Assembly: GCA_043228905.1 (NCBI GenBank)
Contig: JBHGNT010000013.1
Location: forward strand, 17,050,001-17,114,000
Direction of reading: 5' to 3'
Source: Azolla caroliniana
Lineage: Eukaryota > Polypodiophyta
Length of the DNA stretch: 64,000 bases
Shown here: piece by piece, positions 21,995 to 31,060 of the stretch
Position numbering within the stretch: position 1 is the stretch's first letter
Layout of the letters: the number at the start of each line of letters is the position of its first letter
Notes under the pieces: model-generated
Database searches by the model: none
Told to the model about the DNA's origin: nothing
Seen by the model: the letters and a program-made list of their open reading frames with translations, nothing else
Translations under genes and position numbers: made by a program

Positions 21995-22376
21995 TCTCGT
22001 GATGTGGCGTGCTCGAGTGTGGGAAAAACCGGCGAAAGGGGGATCAAAATGTGCATGTGCAATGTGTGTCCACACAAAGGCAATTAATTGTGCACATGCA
22101 AAAGAAAAGGTAAAAGAAAGGTGGAAAGAAGGTATAGAAGCTTGTGTAAAAAGTAAGAGAGAGGAGGGATAAAAAGTATAGAGGAGACACGTTATGAATT
22201 TGTAGATATAGAATTATATATTATATAAGAGAGAGGTAATGGACTACTTGATAGTCACATTAACTTCTAGCTAAAAGGTGCACGGTTCAAATTTGGTCTT
22301 ACAATGTAGCGCAATTTAAGGAATTTTATTCCTTTTGCATTGAAGACAAAATTGGCGACTCCCCTTCCTTTTTTCC

Positions 22377-22384
22377 TATAAAAG
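22377..22384 (+). promoter_or_regulatory. TATA box of the Gypsy-A LTR promoter
   Basis: TATAAAAG within CCTATAAAAGGAGG is conserved in the related solo LTR (reverse complement near 50840). It sits about 380 bp into the LTR, so the 105-bp tandem array would be transcribed as part of the leader. Confidence 0.55.
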
Positions 22385-22890
22385 GAGGTCAATGGGGGCT
22401 CATTTGGGAGGACATTTTAGGAGGAGGAGACTATCGCCATTTTTCCTTCGGAGCTCTTCATCTTCATCTTCACCATTTCTCTTCATCTTATACCCCTTCA
22501 TCCCCTCATCGCCATGTGCTCGTCTTCTTTGCGTTTGCACTCAAAGTGCTTATGAGCCCAAGCTTCGTTGGTTCGACATTGGTTCGCCCCCGTTCGTCGT
22601 TGCGAGCCCGTGTGCTCCCCTCCCCGTTTCGGTGGTCGTGGTTCATTGGGGTCGGCCTTTTGGTAGTGCTCGTTTGTTCGTTTTCTTTGTGTTTGTGCTC
22701 CGTGTTCGGATTTGCTTTTGTCTCGAAGGGCATTTAGTATTTATGTTTTGTTGAGCTTGTGGTTAACTAGAAGTTGCCACATTGTAATCAAACCCTATTT
22801 TGTAAAGGGCCCTCTTGTGTTGGAATCGAACACATATTTATTTATTTAGCCAATATCATTCGTGTTTTTTTTTTTCTTTGTTCTCATCCC

Positions 22891-23300
22891 CTTGTACGTT
22901 CGACCGTCTTGTGACGAGGGAGCGTTTCGGGCGTGCCCATGCACCTCTCCTCCTCATAAAGGCGTACAAGCATTTTGTGCGTGTGTTTGTGTCTTCCTTG
23001 TACGTTCGACCGTCTTGTGACGAGGGAGCGTTTCGGGCGTGTCCATGCACCTCTGCTCCTCATAAAGACGTACGAGCATTTGTGCGTGTGTTTGTGTCTT
23101 CCTTGTACGTTCGGTCGTCTTGTGACAAGGGAGCGTTCGGGCTTGCCCATGCACCTTTCCTCCTCATAAAGGCGTATGAGCATTTGTGCGTGTGTTTTGT
23201 GTCTTCCTTGTACGCCGTCTTGTGACAAGGGAGCGTTCGGGCGTGCCCATGCACCTCTCCTCCTCATAAAGACGTTCGTGCATTCGTGTTTGTGTTATCG
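22891..23300 (+). repeat. 105-bp tandem array inside the Gypsy-A LTR, about four units
   Basis: Units start at CTTGTACG near 22891, 22997, 23102 and 23207, with periods of 106, 105 and 105 bp. The fourth is degenerate at its end. Each contains TTGTGACRAGGGAGCGTT and CCTCCTCATAAAG. The same array has six units in the solo LTR at 49.8-50.4 kb. Confidence 0.9.
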
Positions 23301-23571
23301 TTCCATTGTGCGTTCATCTTGCGTGCTCATCTTTGCTTGTACTCGTTTGATCACTTGGCTTGTGCGGCGATCTCGAAAACTCGACGAGTTGTGATCAACG
23401 AAAGCCACTAGCCCCACAAAGGGGGCAACGAGCCCTTGCTCGAGGAGGGGTCGGGAAGTAGTATTGTCGTAAAGCAAACCTCGGGTCTTCTCTATCCCTT
23501 CATACTCCCTAGTCCAAGAACCCCGTGGTCCCGCCCAAGTAACACACACGCGTGAAATTTTGCGACATAAT

Positions 23572-23587
23572 TGGTGAACCTGACGTG
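23572..23587 (+). other. Primer binding site of Gypsy-A
   Basis: TGGTGAACCTGACGTG begins four bases after the LTR end. Gypsy-B has TGGTGAACCCGACGTG in the same place (minus strand, 36705-36720). I could not name the matching tRNA. Confidence 0.65.
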
Positions 23588-23610
23588 AAAGGGCGACAAG
23601 GGAGATCCAA

Positions 23611-24310
23611 GATGCGAGGAGGAGAACTCACTGAAGCGATGGTGACGACGGTGGAACGCTTGGTAAATGCCCAAGAAGGCATCACCGGCCTAGACCGGGC
23701 CATAGAGACGGTGGTTAGCACAACGGGTCGGTTCAACGGAAGAGATACGTTGAGCTACTTGGATGCCTATAAGGCCGAAATGCTTATGCGAAATGTCCCC
23801 GAAGATAGGTGGCTAACCGGATTTGCTAGAGTGGTAACGCCGAGTATCCATGCAGAGGTACTCAAGATCCAAGCAGACTGTTGCAATTGGGAGGAGTTCG
23901 AAGAAAGACTCCTCGAGGAATACGGCCTTGATGACGCACTTTGAATTTCGAAAAGGGATCTAATGGAGTGGGTTGAGCTTCCCGGTAAGGGGAGAAATAC
24001 TATGGCACTTCCACAAGAATTTGAGAAGCGCTTCGTGCGACTCTTGGCTCTCGATAGGATGGTGCTTGACACAAGCAAGGTCCTACTATTCATAAAAGTT
24101 GTTGATGCATGAGACCGAGAGAAGGTGGGGCTCCTCCTCAAAACTGATGATGGGCTCACGACGGATTGGGCTATGGTAAAACAGGTTTGTAGTCGCTTCG
24201 ATAAGAGAAGGGAATGGAACGACGGGTCTCCGTTGAGCGGCCAAACATCCATAGGCTCCATTAGTGAGACACACGAACCCAGGGGTGGTAGAGCACCTCA
24301 AGAAAGAGAG
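23611..24310 (+). pseudogene. Gypsy-A gag, first part, interrupted by Copia-1
   Basis: From ATG 23611 the frame encodes a capsid-like protein: RNVPEDRW, PSIHAEVLKIQ, EEFEERLLEEYG, KRDLMEWVELPGKGRN, and KQVCSRFDKRREWND. It is clearly homologous to the Gypsy-B gag (minus strand, about 36680-35700). Stops interrupt it near 23942 and 24110. Copia-1 then splits it, and the zinc knuckle lies beyond the insertion at 29973-30336. Confidence 0.8.
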
Positions 24311-24696
24311 TGTAGAAAGTAGCGTGCGGAAGCAAGTATGAAGACCGAACAGAAGGAAGGAAACTTAGGTTCAATGGAGAGCTTAAGCTTACACGGTATA
24401 CGCAGGAGAGACAGAGAGAGAAACACAAAAAACTATATTCAGCAATAATACTCAGTCTGTACATAAGACGTGCTCAGTAAACACTTTTATACAAGTCCTA
24501 GAAGGACTGACCGAAGTACTGACAGTACTTCAATGCTCATTAAGAGCTCCTACACTAACTCCCAAATATATTCCTCACGGAATATCTTTCCTAACGACCT
24601 CTCGGTTTACGCACTCGGCCTAACCGATTGGTCCCAACCGATCCGGTCCTCGGCTTCTTCAGCCGATCCGGCCGATGTTGAGCTTGTCTCTCAACA
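24311..24696 (-). repeat. Copia-1 3' LTR
   Basis: It is the copy next to the polypurine tract at 24697-24708. It has TG/CA ends and is preceded by the target duplication GAGAG. The polyprotein stop codon (24691-24693) lies inside it. Confidence 0.92.
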
Positions 24697-24708
24697 CTCC
24701 CCCTCAAG
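24697..24708 (-). other. Copia-1 polypurine tract, LTR-proximal copy
   Basis: On the minus strand it reads CTTGAGGGGGAG directly before the 3' LTR, as expected for the plus-strand DNA primer. An identical 12-mer lies at 25226-25237. Confidence 0.85.
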
Positions 24709-25225
24709 CTCAACTTGAGGCTCTTCGGGATCTTCACAACATCGGTTCCTCCTGGCTCCACGCCTCGCTCGCGCTCCTCGACCTGTTCGACTCCGCGCGC
24801 TTCGACCCTTCTGGTCGGCTTGTCTGCTCATGCGGCCCTTATCAGCTCTTTTGCTATTGCGGTGTTGACGCTTCTCCTGCTGCCTTTTCTTCCGCTTGGG
24901 CCTCGGTTGATTCAACGTGTCTGAATCAAACATCCGAACCGACTTGGCTACCTCCGATCGGTCTTCGCTCTCGTCCGAGTTGGTTGTCTCCAACTCGTCT
25001 TCGGTCTTCTCGCCCTCAATGGCGTTATCTTCCCCATGCATGGTTGGCTTCGGCTCTCTCCTTTGGTTGCTCCCCTTCTGTCCGCTTCCGGATTTTTTCG
25101 CGGGTCCGCCCTCGGCTTCTTCAGCCGATCCGAAGTCGAACTTGACAACCGAGTCAACCGAATCAACCGACTTGGTGGTGTCGCGGTCTCCGCTCCTTTC
25201 CTGCTGCCTTGCTTGGTGGACTGTT

Positions 25226-25237
25226 CTCCCCCTCAAG
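25226..25237 (-). other. Copia-1 second polypurine tract at the end of RNase H
   Basis: CTTGAGGGGGAG is identical to the LTR-proximal tract and encodes the LRG of NVPNLRG just after RNase H. That is where the single tract of ordinary plant Copia elements lies. Between the two copies are 517 bp encoding the charged C-terminal tail. Confidence 0.8.
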
Positions 25238-28200
25238 TTTGGCACATTGAGGTGACGCAATCCGAGCGCACCTGAGAATTGCCGCAACTTGTCCAGACCA
25301 AGAGGCTTGGTGAAGATGTCGGCAGTCTGTCGATCCGTCGGAACGTACTGAAGTTCGACTTCACCGGAAAGGACACGCTCACGGACGAAATGGTAGTGCA
25401 CCTCAATGTGCTTGGTCCGTGCGTGGAAGACAGGGTTCTTCGCGAGTTGGATGCTGCTGAGTTTGTCGTAGTAGATCGTCGTTAGATCGGACACCTCCTC
25501 TCGCAGGTCCTTAAGTAGCCGCTTCAACCATATGGCTTCGCATGTCGCGACAGCCGCTCCTCGGTACTCAGCTTCGGTGCTCGACAGTGCAACTGTCGGT
25601 TGCTTCTTACTGCTCCACGTCATCGCGGCACTCCCGAGGGAGAACGCGTATCCGGAAGTGGATCGGCAATCGGCGGCGTTGCCAGCCCAATCAGCATCGG
25701 TGTAGCCGACTAATTGTGCAGCTGCACCGGTCCGATATAATAGTCCTCGGTCCTTAGTGCCACTTACGTACCGCAGTACGCGTTGCGCACACTGAAGGTG
25801 CTCCTCGATAGGTCGCGCCATGAACTGACTGATCACCCCGACCGGATAACTGAGGTCGGGTCGGGTGATGGTCAAGTATATGAGGCTTCCGACAATTTGT
25901 CGGAACCTCGTCGGGTCGCATACCTTTCCCGTATTGGGACGAAGCTTGACGATTCTGTCAAGAGGAGTCGAGACGGACTTACAGTCGGCCATCCCGAGTT
26001 TGAAGAGCATACTCAGCACGTAATGACGTTGGCTGATCAATATGCCTTCGGGGGTACGGATCACTTCGATCCCGAGGAAGTAATGAAGGTCCCCCAGATC
26101 CTTCATGTCGAACGATGCCGCAAGCTGGAGCTTCACGCGGTCGATTTCACCTAGGTCGGCGCTGGTGATGACCAAGTCATCAACATATAGTAAAATACTA
26201 ACCGGTCCGAGTCGACCTTTCCGGATGAACAGGGAAGAGTCCGATTTTGACGTGACGAAGCCCATCCGACGCAGTTGTTGCGTGATCTTCGCGTTCCAGG
26301 CACGCGGGGCTTGCTTCAGTCCGTAAAGGGACTTCTTCAGTCGGCATACTGCCGAGGAGTTCGTACCAGAGTGAAATCTAGGGGGCTGTACCATGTACAC
26401 CTGTTCCTCAAGGTCACCTTGCAGGAACGCATTCTTTACATCCATCTGATGTAAGTGCCACCCCTTCGCCGCAGCTACTGCGAGCAAGACACGGACGGTC
26501 GTCATTTTCGCGACCGGCGCAAACGTCTCATCGTAGTCGATGCCGTGTTTCTGTGCGTAGCCCTTTGCCATTAGCCGAGCCTTGTACCGGTTGACCGAGC
26601 CATCGGTGTTGTACTTGACCTTGTACACCCACCTACACCCGATCGGTTTTACCCCCTTCGGTGCGTCAACCAGGTCCCAGGTCTCATTCTCCGCCAATGC
26701 GTGCATCTCTTCCTCCATCGTGGCACGCCAATTCGCGTCTTTAGCCGCTTCTGCGTAGCTCTCCGGCTCACGCACTTCCGCTACACGGGTCATGTACGCA
26801 TAATGATGCGCCATGTACTCGTTGTATCCGAACCGCACAATTGGGTTCTTCTGGCGGGTAGATCGGCGTAATCTCACATTAGCCGATGTCAAGGCCTTCT
26901 CGGTCGACGCGGTCTTCACCTTTAAAGACCCGTCACCGGTTCCCTCGGAGTCGGACTCGCGTTGGTCTGACTCGTTCCTTTCCGTGCCGGAATCCGACAC
27001 CTTCTTCTTCCCTTTCTCTTTGCGCATAAGCCGACTCCTCGGCTTCCTGCGCGGGGAATGCACGACTGAGTCTCCACTACTCGCCGGCTCTTCATCGGAC
27101 TAGTCGTACCGACTCAGTCGTCCAATCGGTCCACTTAAACAGAGTGAAATCGGACTCTCTTCGCGGGTCTCGATTTTGGGCTCATCCGGAGGCATCTCGG
27201 CCTCGCTGACCTCATCGTCAGAGCTTGGATTGGAGTCGAGGTTCGTAGTCGGGGGCAGGTACCAGGACGCAGACTCGTCAAACACAACGTCGCGGCTGAC
27301 ACGCGCTTGTTTGGTGCGAGGGTTATAGCACTTATAACCCTTTTACTCGTCCGAGTAACTGACCAAGATGCATTTCTCGGCCTTTGCGTCCAGCTTCCTC
27401 CTTTTCTCCTTCGGTATATGCACATACGCAATGCTACCGAACACCCTCAAGTGTCGCAAGTTCGGCTTTGTTTCGAAATATAGCTCATGCGCCGACACTT
27501 TGTCTCCAATCCGGTTCTGGATGTATACCGTGGTCCTTACCGCCTCGGCCCAGTAGAACTTGGGCAAGCTCTTCTCCTCCAGCATTGCCCGTGCCGCTTC
27601 CACAACGGACCGATTCTTTCTCTCGGCCACGCCGTTCTGCTCTGGCGTGTATCTACAACTGAATTCACGACGAATTCCCATTTGTTGTAGGTAACCGTTG
27701 AATTGACCGGAAAAGTACTCTTTCCCGCCATCCGACCACAGGCACTTGATCTTTCATCCCGTTTCCGTTTCCACGAACCCTTTGAGGTCCCGAAAACAGT
27801 CGAAGACTTCGCTCTTCCTCTCAATGAGGTAGATCCACGTGTGCCGCGTGTGGTCGTCGGTGAAGGAGACGGAATATCGGCTCCCGCCAAGACTAACGTT
27901 TTGTGCCGGCCCCCATACATCGGAGTGTATAAGGTCGAGCTTGTTCCGGCTCCGGTTTCGCTCGTTGGGGAAGGGAAGTCGATGTTGCTTCCCGAGTTGG
28001 CAGGCTTCACAAATTTGTGCCTTGCGGCCACTAAATTTGGGCAATCCGAACACTACCTGTTTCGATTGCAGATCTTGAAGCCGTTGGTGGTTGACGTGGC
28101 CTATCCACTTGTGCCACAAGTTGATGTCCGACTCGGTCTTTTGTCCCTTCGCAAACATTGCGGTGCCGCCGTCAGTGGAGTCGAGGATGAACATCCTCCC

Positions 28201-29574
28201 GTCTCTGCGCCCTTGCGCAATCACACGACCTTCTTCCTCAATGAAGCACTCGAGGTGTGTAAACCGAACCTCCATCCCTTGGTCGACGATCTGTCCGACC
28301 GAGACCAAGTTTTTCGTGATTGTCGGGACGTGCAACACGTTCATGAGTTTCCCTTTCTGCCCGACATGGCTAAGGGGAACTTCTCCGACATTCGCGATCG
28401 GATGCGGAGTGTCATCTTCAGTTGCGACTACTCCAGGTTGGATCGGTTTTTCAAGGTACGAGAACCACTCCTTATGGCTCGTCATGTGGTTTGACGCGCC
28501 GGAGTCTAAGTACCACACCTCATCCGATCTCGGGGTGCTCTGTTTCATTGAGTTTGCTTCATGTCTCGACACGAAGGCAGACCCTTCTCCGGCTCTCCCA
28601 GAGTCTTCGGCGTAGTGCGATTGCTGCCGATTTCCCTTGTCGGTATTTCTGGAGCCATTTCTCTCCGAATTGGGGCGCTTCTTCCAGCACTCACTTTCCT
28701 TGTGGCCTTTCTTGCCACAGTACCAGCATGCCGCGATGGACTTCCCTTGCCGGTTCTCATCGCTTCGACTCCCCCTGTTTCCGGAGGGTCTGGAGTTGCT
28801 GTCGGCATCACTTCGGTGCCTTCTTTCTTGATCTCGTCGGCCGCCTCCATTGCGTGCCGACTCGCCTCGTCTTCCACGTCCACGGGGCCTATCTCCCTCC
28901 GTGTACAACATTCTGCTGTCGGTGTGCGTGCTTGTAGACGCACCTGCGTGGTTCTCCTCTACCAGGAGCATCGACTGTAAGTCGAAAAAGGACGGCGTAT
29001 TCTCCCGGGTACACACAGCCGTTCGAAACGCTCTGAACTTCGACGCCAATCCTCTGAGACAAATCTGGACCATCTCGCTCTCCTCGATGTTCACCTCTAT
29101 GGAGGCGAGGGAGTCGCAGATATCCTTGATCTTCGAGGTATAGTCCGCCACCGACAAGTCGCGTTGTCGTAGGTTGCTCAACTCTTGTCGGAGCTGAAGC
29201 TTCCTGGCTGTGGTGCTCGTGCCGAAAATCTTTTTCAGATTTTCCCACGCACCCTTCGGCGTCTTTGCATCCCGAACATAGCTCAATAGCTGTTCGCCCA
29301 CACACGATGCGAAGCAGTACAATACCCTGCTCGCCGATTGCTCCCACGACGGGAAGTCTCTGTGTGTCGATTCGGGTGCCGCGTCATTAGCTCTTTCGAC
29401 ATAACTCCAGTAGCCATGCCCGAGCAGGTACTGGTGCATCTTGTAGGACCAAGATGCGTAGTTGGTCCTGTCGAGCTTCTCTGTTGGAAGCGAGCTCGCC
29501 ATGCCTCTATCCATCGTTCTTCTCGTTCTTCTTCATCAAGCTGTGTCGGCTGCAGAGAGGTTCTCAACCCTCAC

Positions 29575-29586
29575 GCTCTGATACCA
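29575..29586 (-). other. Copia-1 primer binding site
   Basis: On the minus strand TGGTATCAGAGC abuts the LTR. This is the standard plant Copia primer site matching the 3' end of initiator tRNA-Met. Confidence 0.92.
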
Positions 29587-29972
29587 TGTAGAAAGTAGCG
29601 TGCGGAAGCAAGTATGAAGACCGAACAGAAGGAAGGAAACTCAGGTTCAATGGAGAGCTTAAGCTTACACGGTATACGCAGGAGAGACAGAGAGAGAAAC
29701 ACAAAAAACTATATTCAGCAATAATACTCAGTCTGTACATAAGACGTGCTTAGTAAACACTTTTATACAAGTCCTAGAAGGACTGATCGAAGTACTGACA
29801 GTACTTCAATGCTCATTAAGAGCTCCCACACCAACTCCCAAATATATTCCTCACGGAATATCTTTCCTAACGACCTCTCGGTTTACGCACGCGGCCTAAC
29901 CGATCGGTCCCAACTGATCCGGTCCTCGGCTTCTTCAGCCGATCCGGCCGATGTTGAGCTTGTCTCTCAACA
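29587..29972 (-). repeat. Copia-1 5' LTR
   Basis: It is the copy next to the primer site, followed by the target duplication GAGAG at 29973-29977. It has the same length as the other LTR. Confidence 0.92.
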
Positions 29973-30336
29973 GAGAGCAAGCAAATGCAAGGTTTGTCCC
30001 CGAGAGAAATGTGGTTGAAGCACCGTCTGGAGGGTTGGCACTAGACGAGCTCACAAAGATGGTGCAAGATCTCCAACTAGAGCAAGCTAGGAGAGAGAGT
30101 GGCGGCCCTCAAGATCGACGTCCCTCGTTTGCGCAAAGATGTATGTGGTGCGACAATCCCGACCACCTATGAAGGGAGTGTGGAGACTTTCAAGAGGCCC
30201 TAAGAAGGGATATTGTCTATCTTTGGAACAATAGGGTCTATTCGATGGAGACAAGGCGCCCCTTGGGATTGAATCAAGGCCGAGGGGGCATGAGAAGGCT
30301 AATGGAGGAGGCCGAAGCATGACATGTTGAAGCCGT
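29973..30336 (+). pseudogene. Gypsy-A gag, second part with zinc knuckle
   Basis: It continues the gag interrupted by Copia-1: GLALDELTKMVQDLQLEQARRE, then the knuckle CMWCDNPDHL with a stop before REC, then ALRRDIVYLWNNRV and RRLMEEAEA. It ends at HVEAV where the Gypsy-B LTR begins. The matching Gypsy-B protein reads HVEAIHYSASAG at this place, so the cut falls inside the same conserved segment. Confidence 0.8.
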
Positions 30337-30987
30337 TGTCGAGGTATTCCTCGCGGATGCGTGGAATGAGGCGGGACCTCGGGGGTCTTGTATCGAAGAG
30401 CAATAGGGAAAGGAGAAGGGAAGGGACTCACTACATGCGGGCGTAGATCCACAGGGACACGGCCCTTCGACACGAAGACGCGAGCGTGGAAACCAACACA
30501 AAGAGGCACAACGGTATGTAAGTGTATATTAACAGAGACAAACAACAAAACACGAAGTCGGTTACAACCGAACAGGCCGACGAACAGATGCCGATGCCTG
30601 TTCGTAAACGCACAGAAAGGAAAGAGTAGGTTGGAGGTGCTGCCGGAAGCACTCGAGCATTCCTCAGAGCAGCGCGAGCCTCCCGAAACCTACACAGCAA
30701 GAAGCTACGAAGTTTGCGAGCCAGAGAGAGAGAGAAGCCTTCACCCACAAACTGACAGCACTTCGTCCTCGACTCTCCGCGATCCCTTTCCTCCTCCTCG
30801 TCTCCCTCCTTTTATAGGCAAGAAGGGAGCCGTTTCCTATTAACTTCGCACCTACCGAATCTACCTACCTAGGATCTTCCATGTCCCTAATTCTCTCTTA
30901 TGTACAACATAAGGCGTACGTGTATGAAGAGCCGGTTCCTATGCTCCGGTGCACCGATTCCGCTCGTGGACGGTTTTCTTCACGACA
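30337..30987 (-). repeat. Gypsy-B 3' LTR (651 bp)
   Basis: It has TG/CA ends. GGTCCCGCC (minus strand, 30370-30378) lies 33 nt from the LTR 3' end at 30337. Compared by eye with the other LTR it differs at roughly 30 sites (4-5%). Confidence 0.88.
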
Positions 30988-31060
30988 TCCGCCCCCACCT
31001 AACCGCGCATCCACCGGCATGCGCCAAATTGAGTTGGGACGGAGAAAACCGGTCCAGCCT

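Larger units (their letters stand above)
21995..23567 (+). repeat. 5' LTR of Gypsy-A (1573 bp)
   Basis: It starts TCTCGTGATGTGG (the related solo LTR at 49486-51232 has TGTCGTGATGTGG) and ends TTGCGACA, followed by the primer site. Inside are a TATA box, a 105-bp tandem array downstream of it, and GGTCCCGCC at 23527-23535, 32 nt before the end. Open frames across it on both strands are by-products of the repeats and are not genes. Confidence 0.8.
24691..29514 (-). pseudogene. Copia-1 Gag-Pol polyprotein with three in-frame stops
   Basis: One frame of 1608 codons runs from ATG 29514 to TGA 24691, broken only by stops near 27751, 27340 and 27100. Domains in order: gag (LPTEKLDRTNYASW, with the zinc knuckle CWYCGKKGHKESEC), protease (WYLDSGASNHMT), integrase (GHVNHQRL, CEACQLGKQHRLPF, RYTPEQNGVAERKNR), reverse transcriptase (WRATMEEEMHAL, GYAQKHGIDYDETFAPV, YVDDLVI) and RNase H (YTDADWAGN, RTKHIEVHYHFVRE). 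About 175 residues follow RNase H, first acidic then Lys/Arg-rich. This tail is absent from the Copia polyproteins I know. The last residues are encoded by the polypurine tract and the LTR edge. All stops can be explained by single base changes. Confidence 0.92.
24311..29972 (-). mobile_element. Copia-1, complete Ty1/Copia retrotransposon
   Basis: It has two LTRs of equal length (386 bp, TGTAGAAAG to CTCTCAACA), the 5-bp target duplication GAGAG on both sides, a tRNA-Met type primer site next to the right LTR, polypurine tracts, and one long polyprotein frame. By eye the LTRs differ at about eight positions, seven of them transitions, so the insertion is recent. It interrupts the Gypsy-A gag. 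Three in-frame stops make this copy defective as it stands. Confidence 0.95.

Noticed and set aside
22392-23267. Several open frames on both strands of the Gypsy-A LTR
   Set aside because: They follow from the 105-bp repeat length (a multiple of three) and lack of stop codons; no known protein is encoded.
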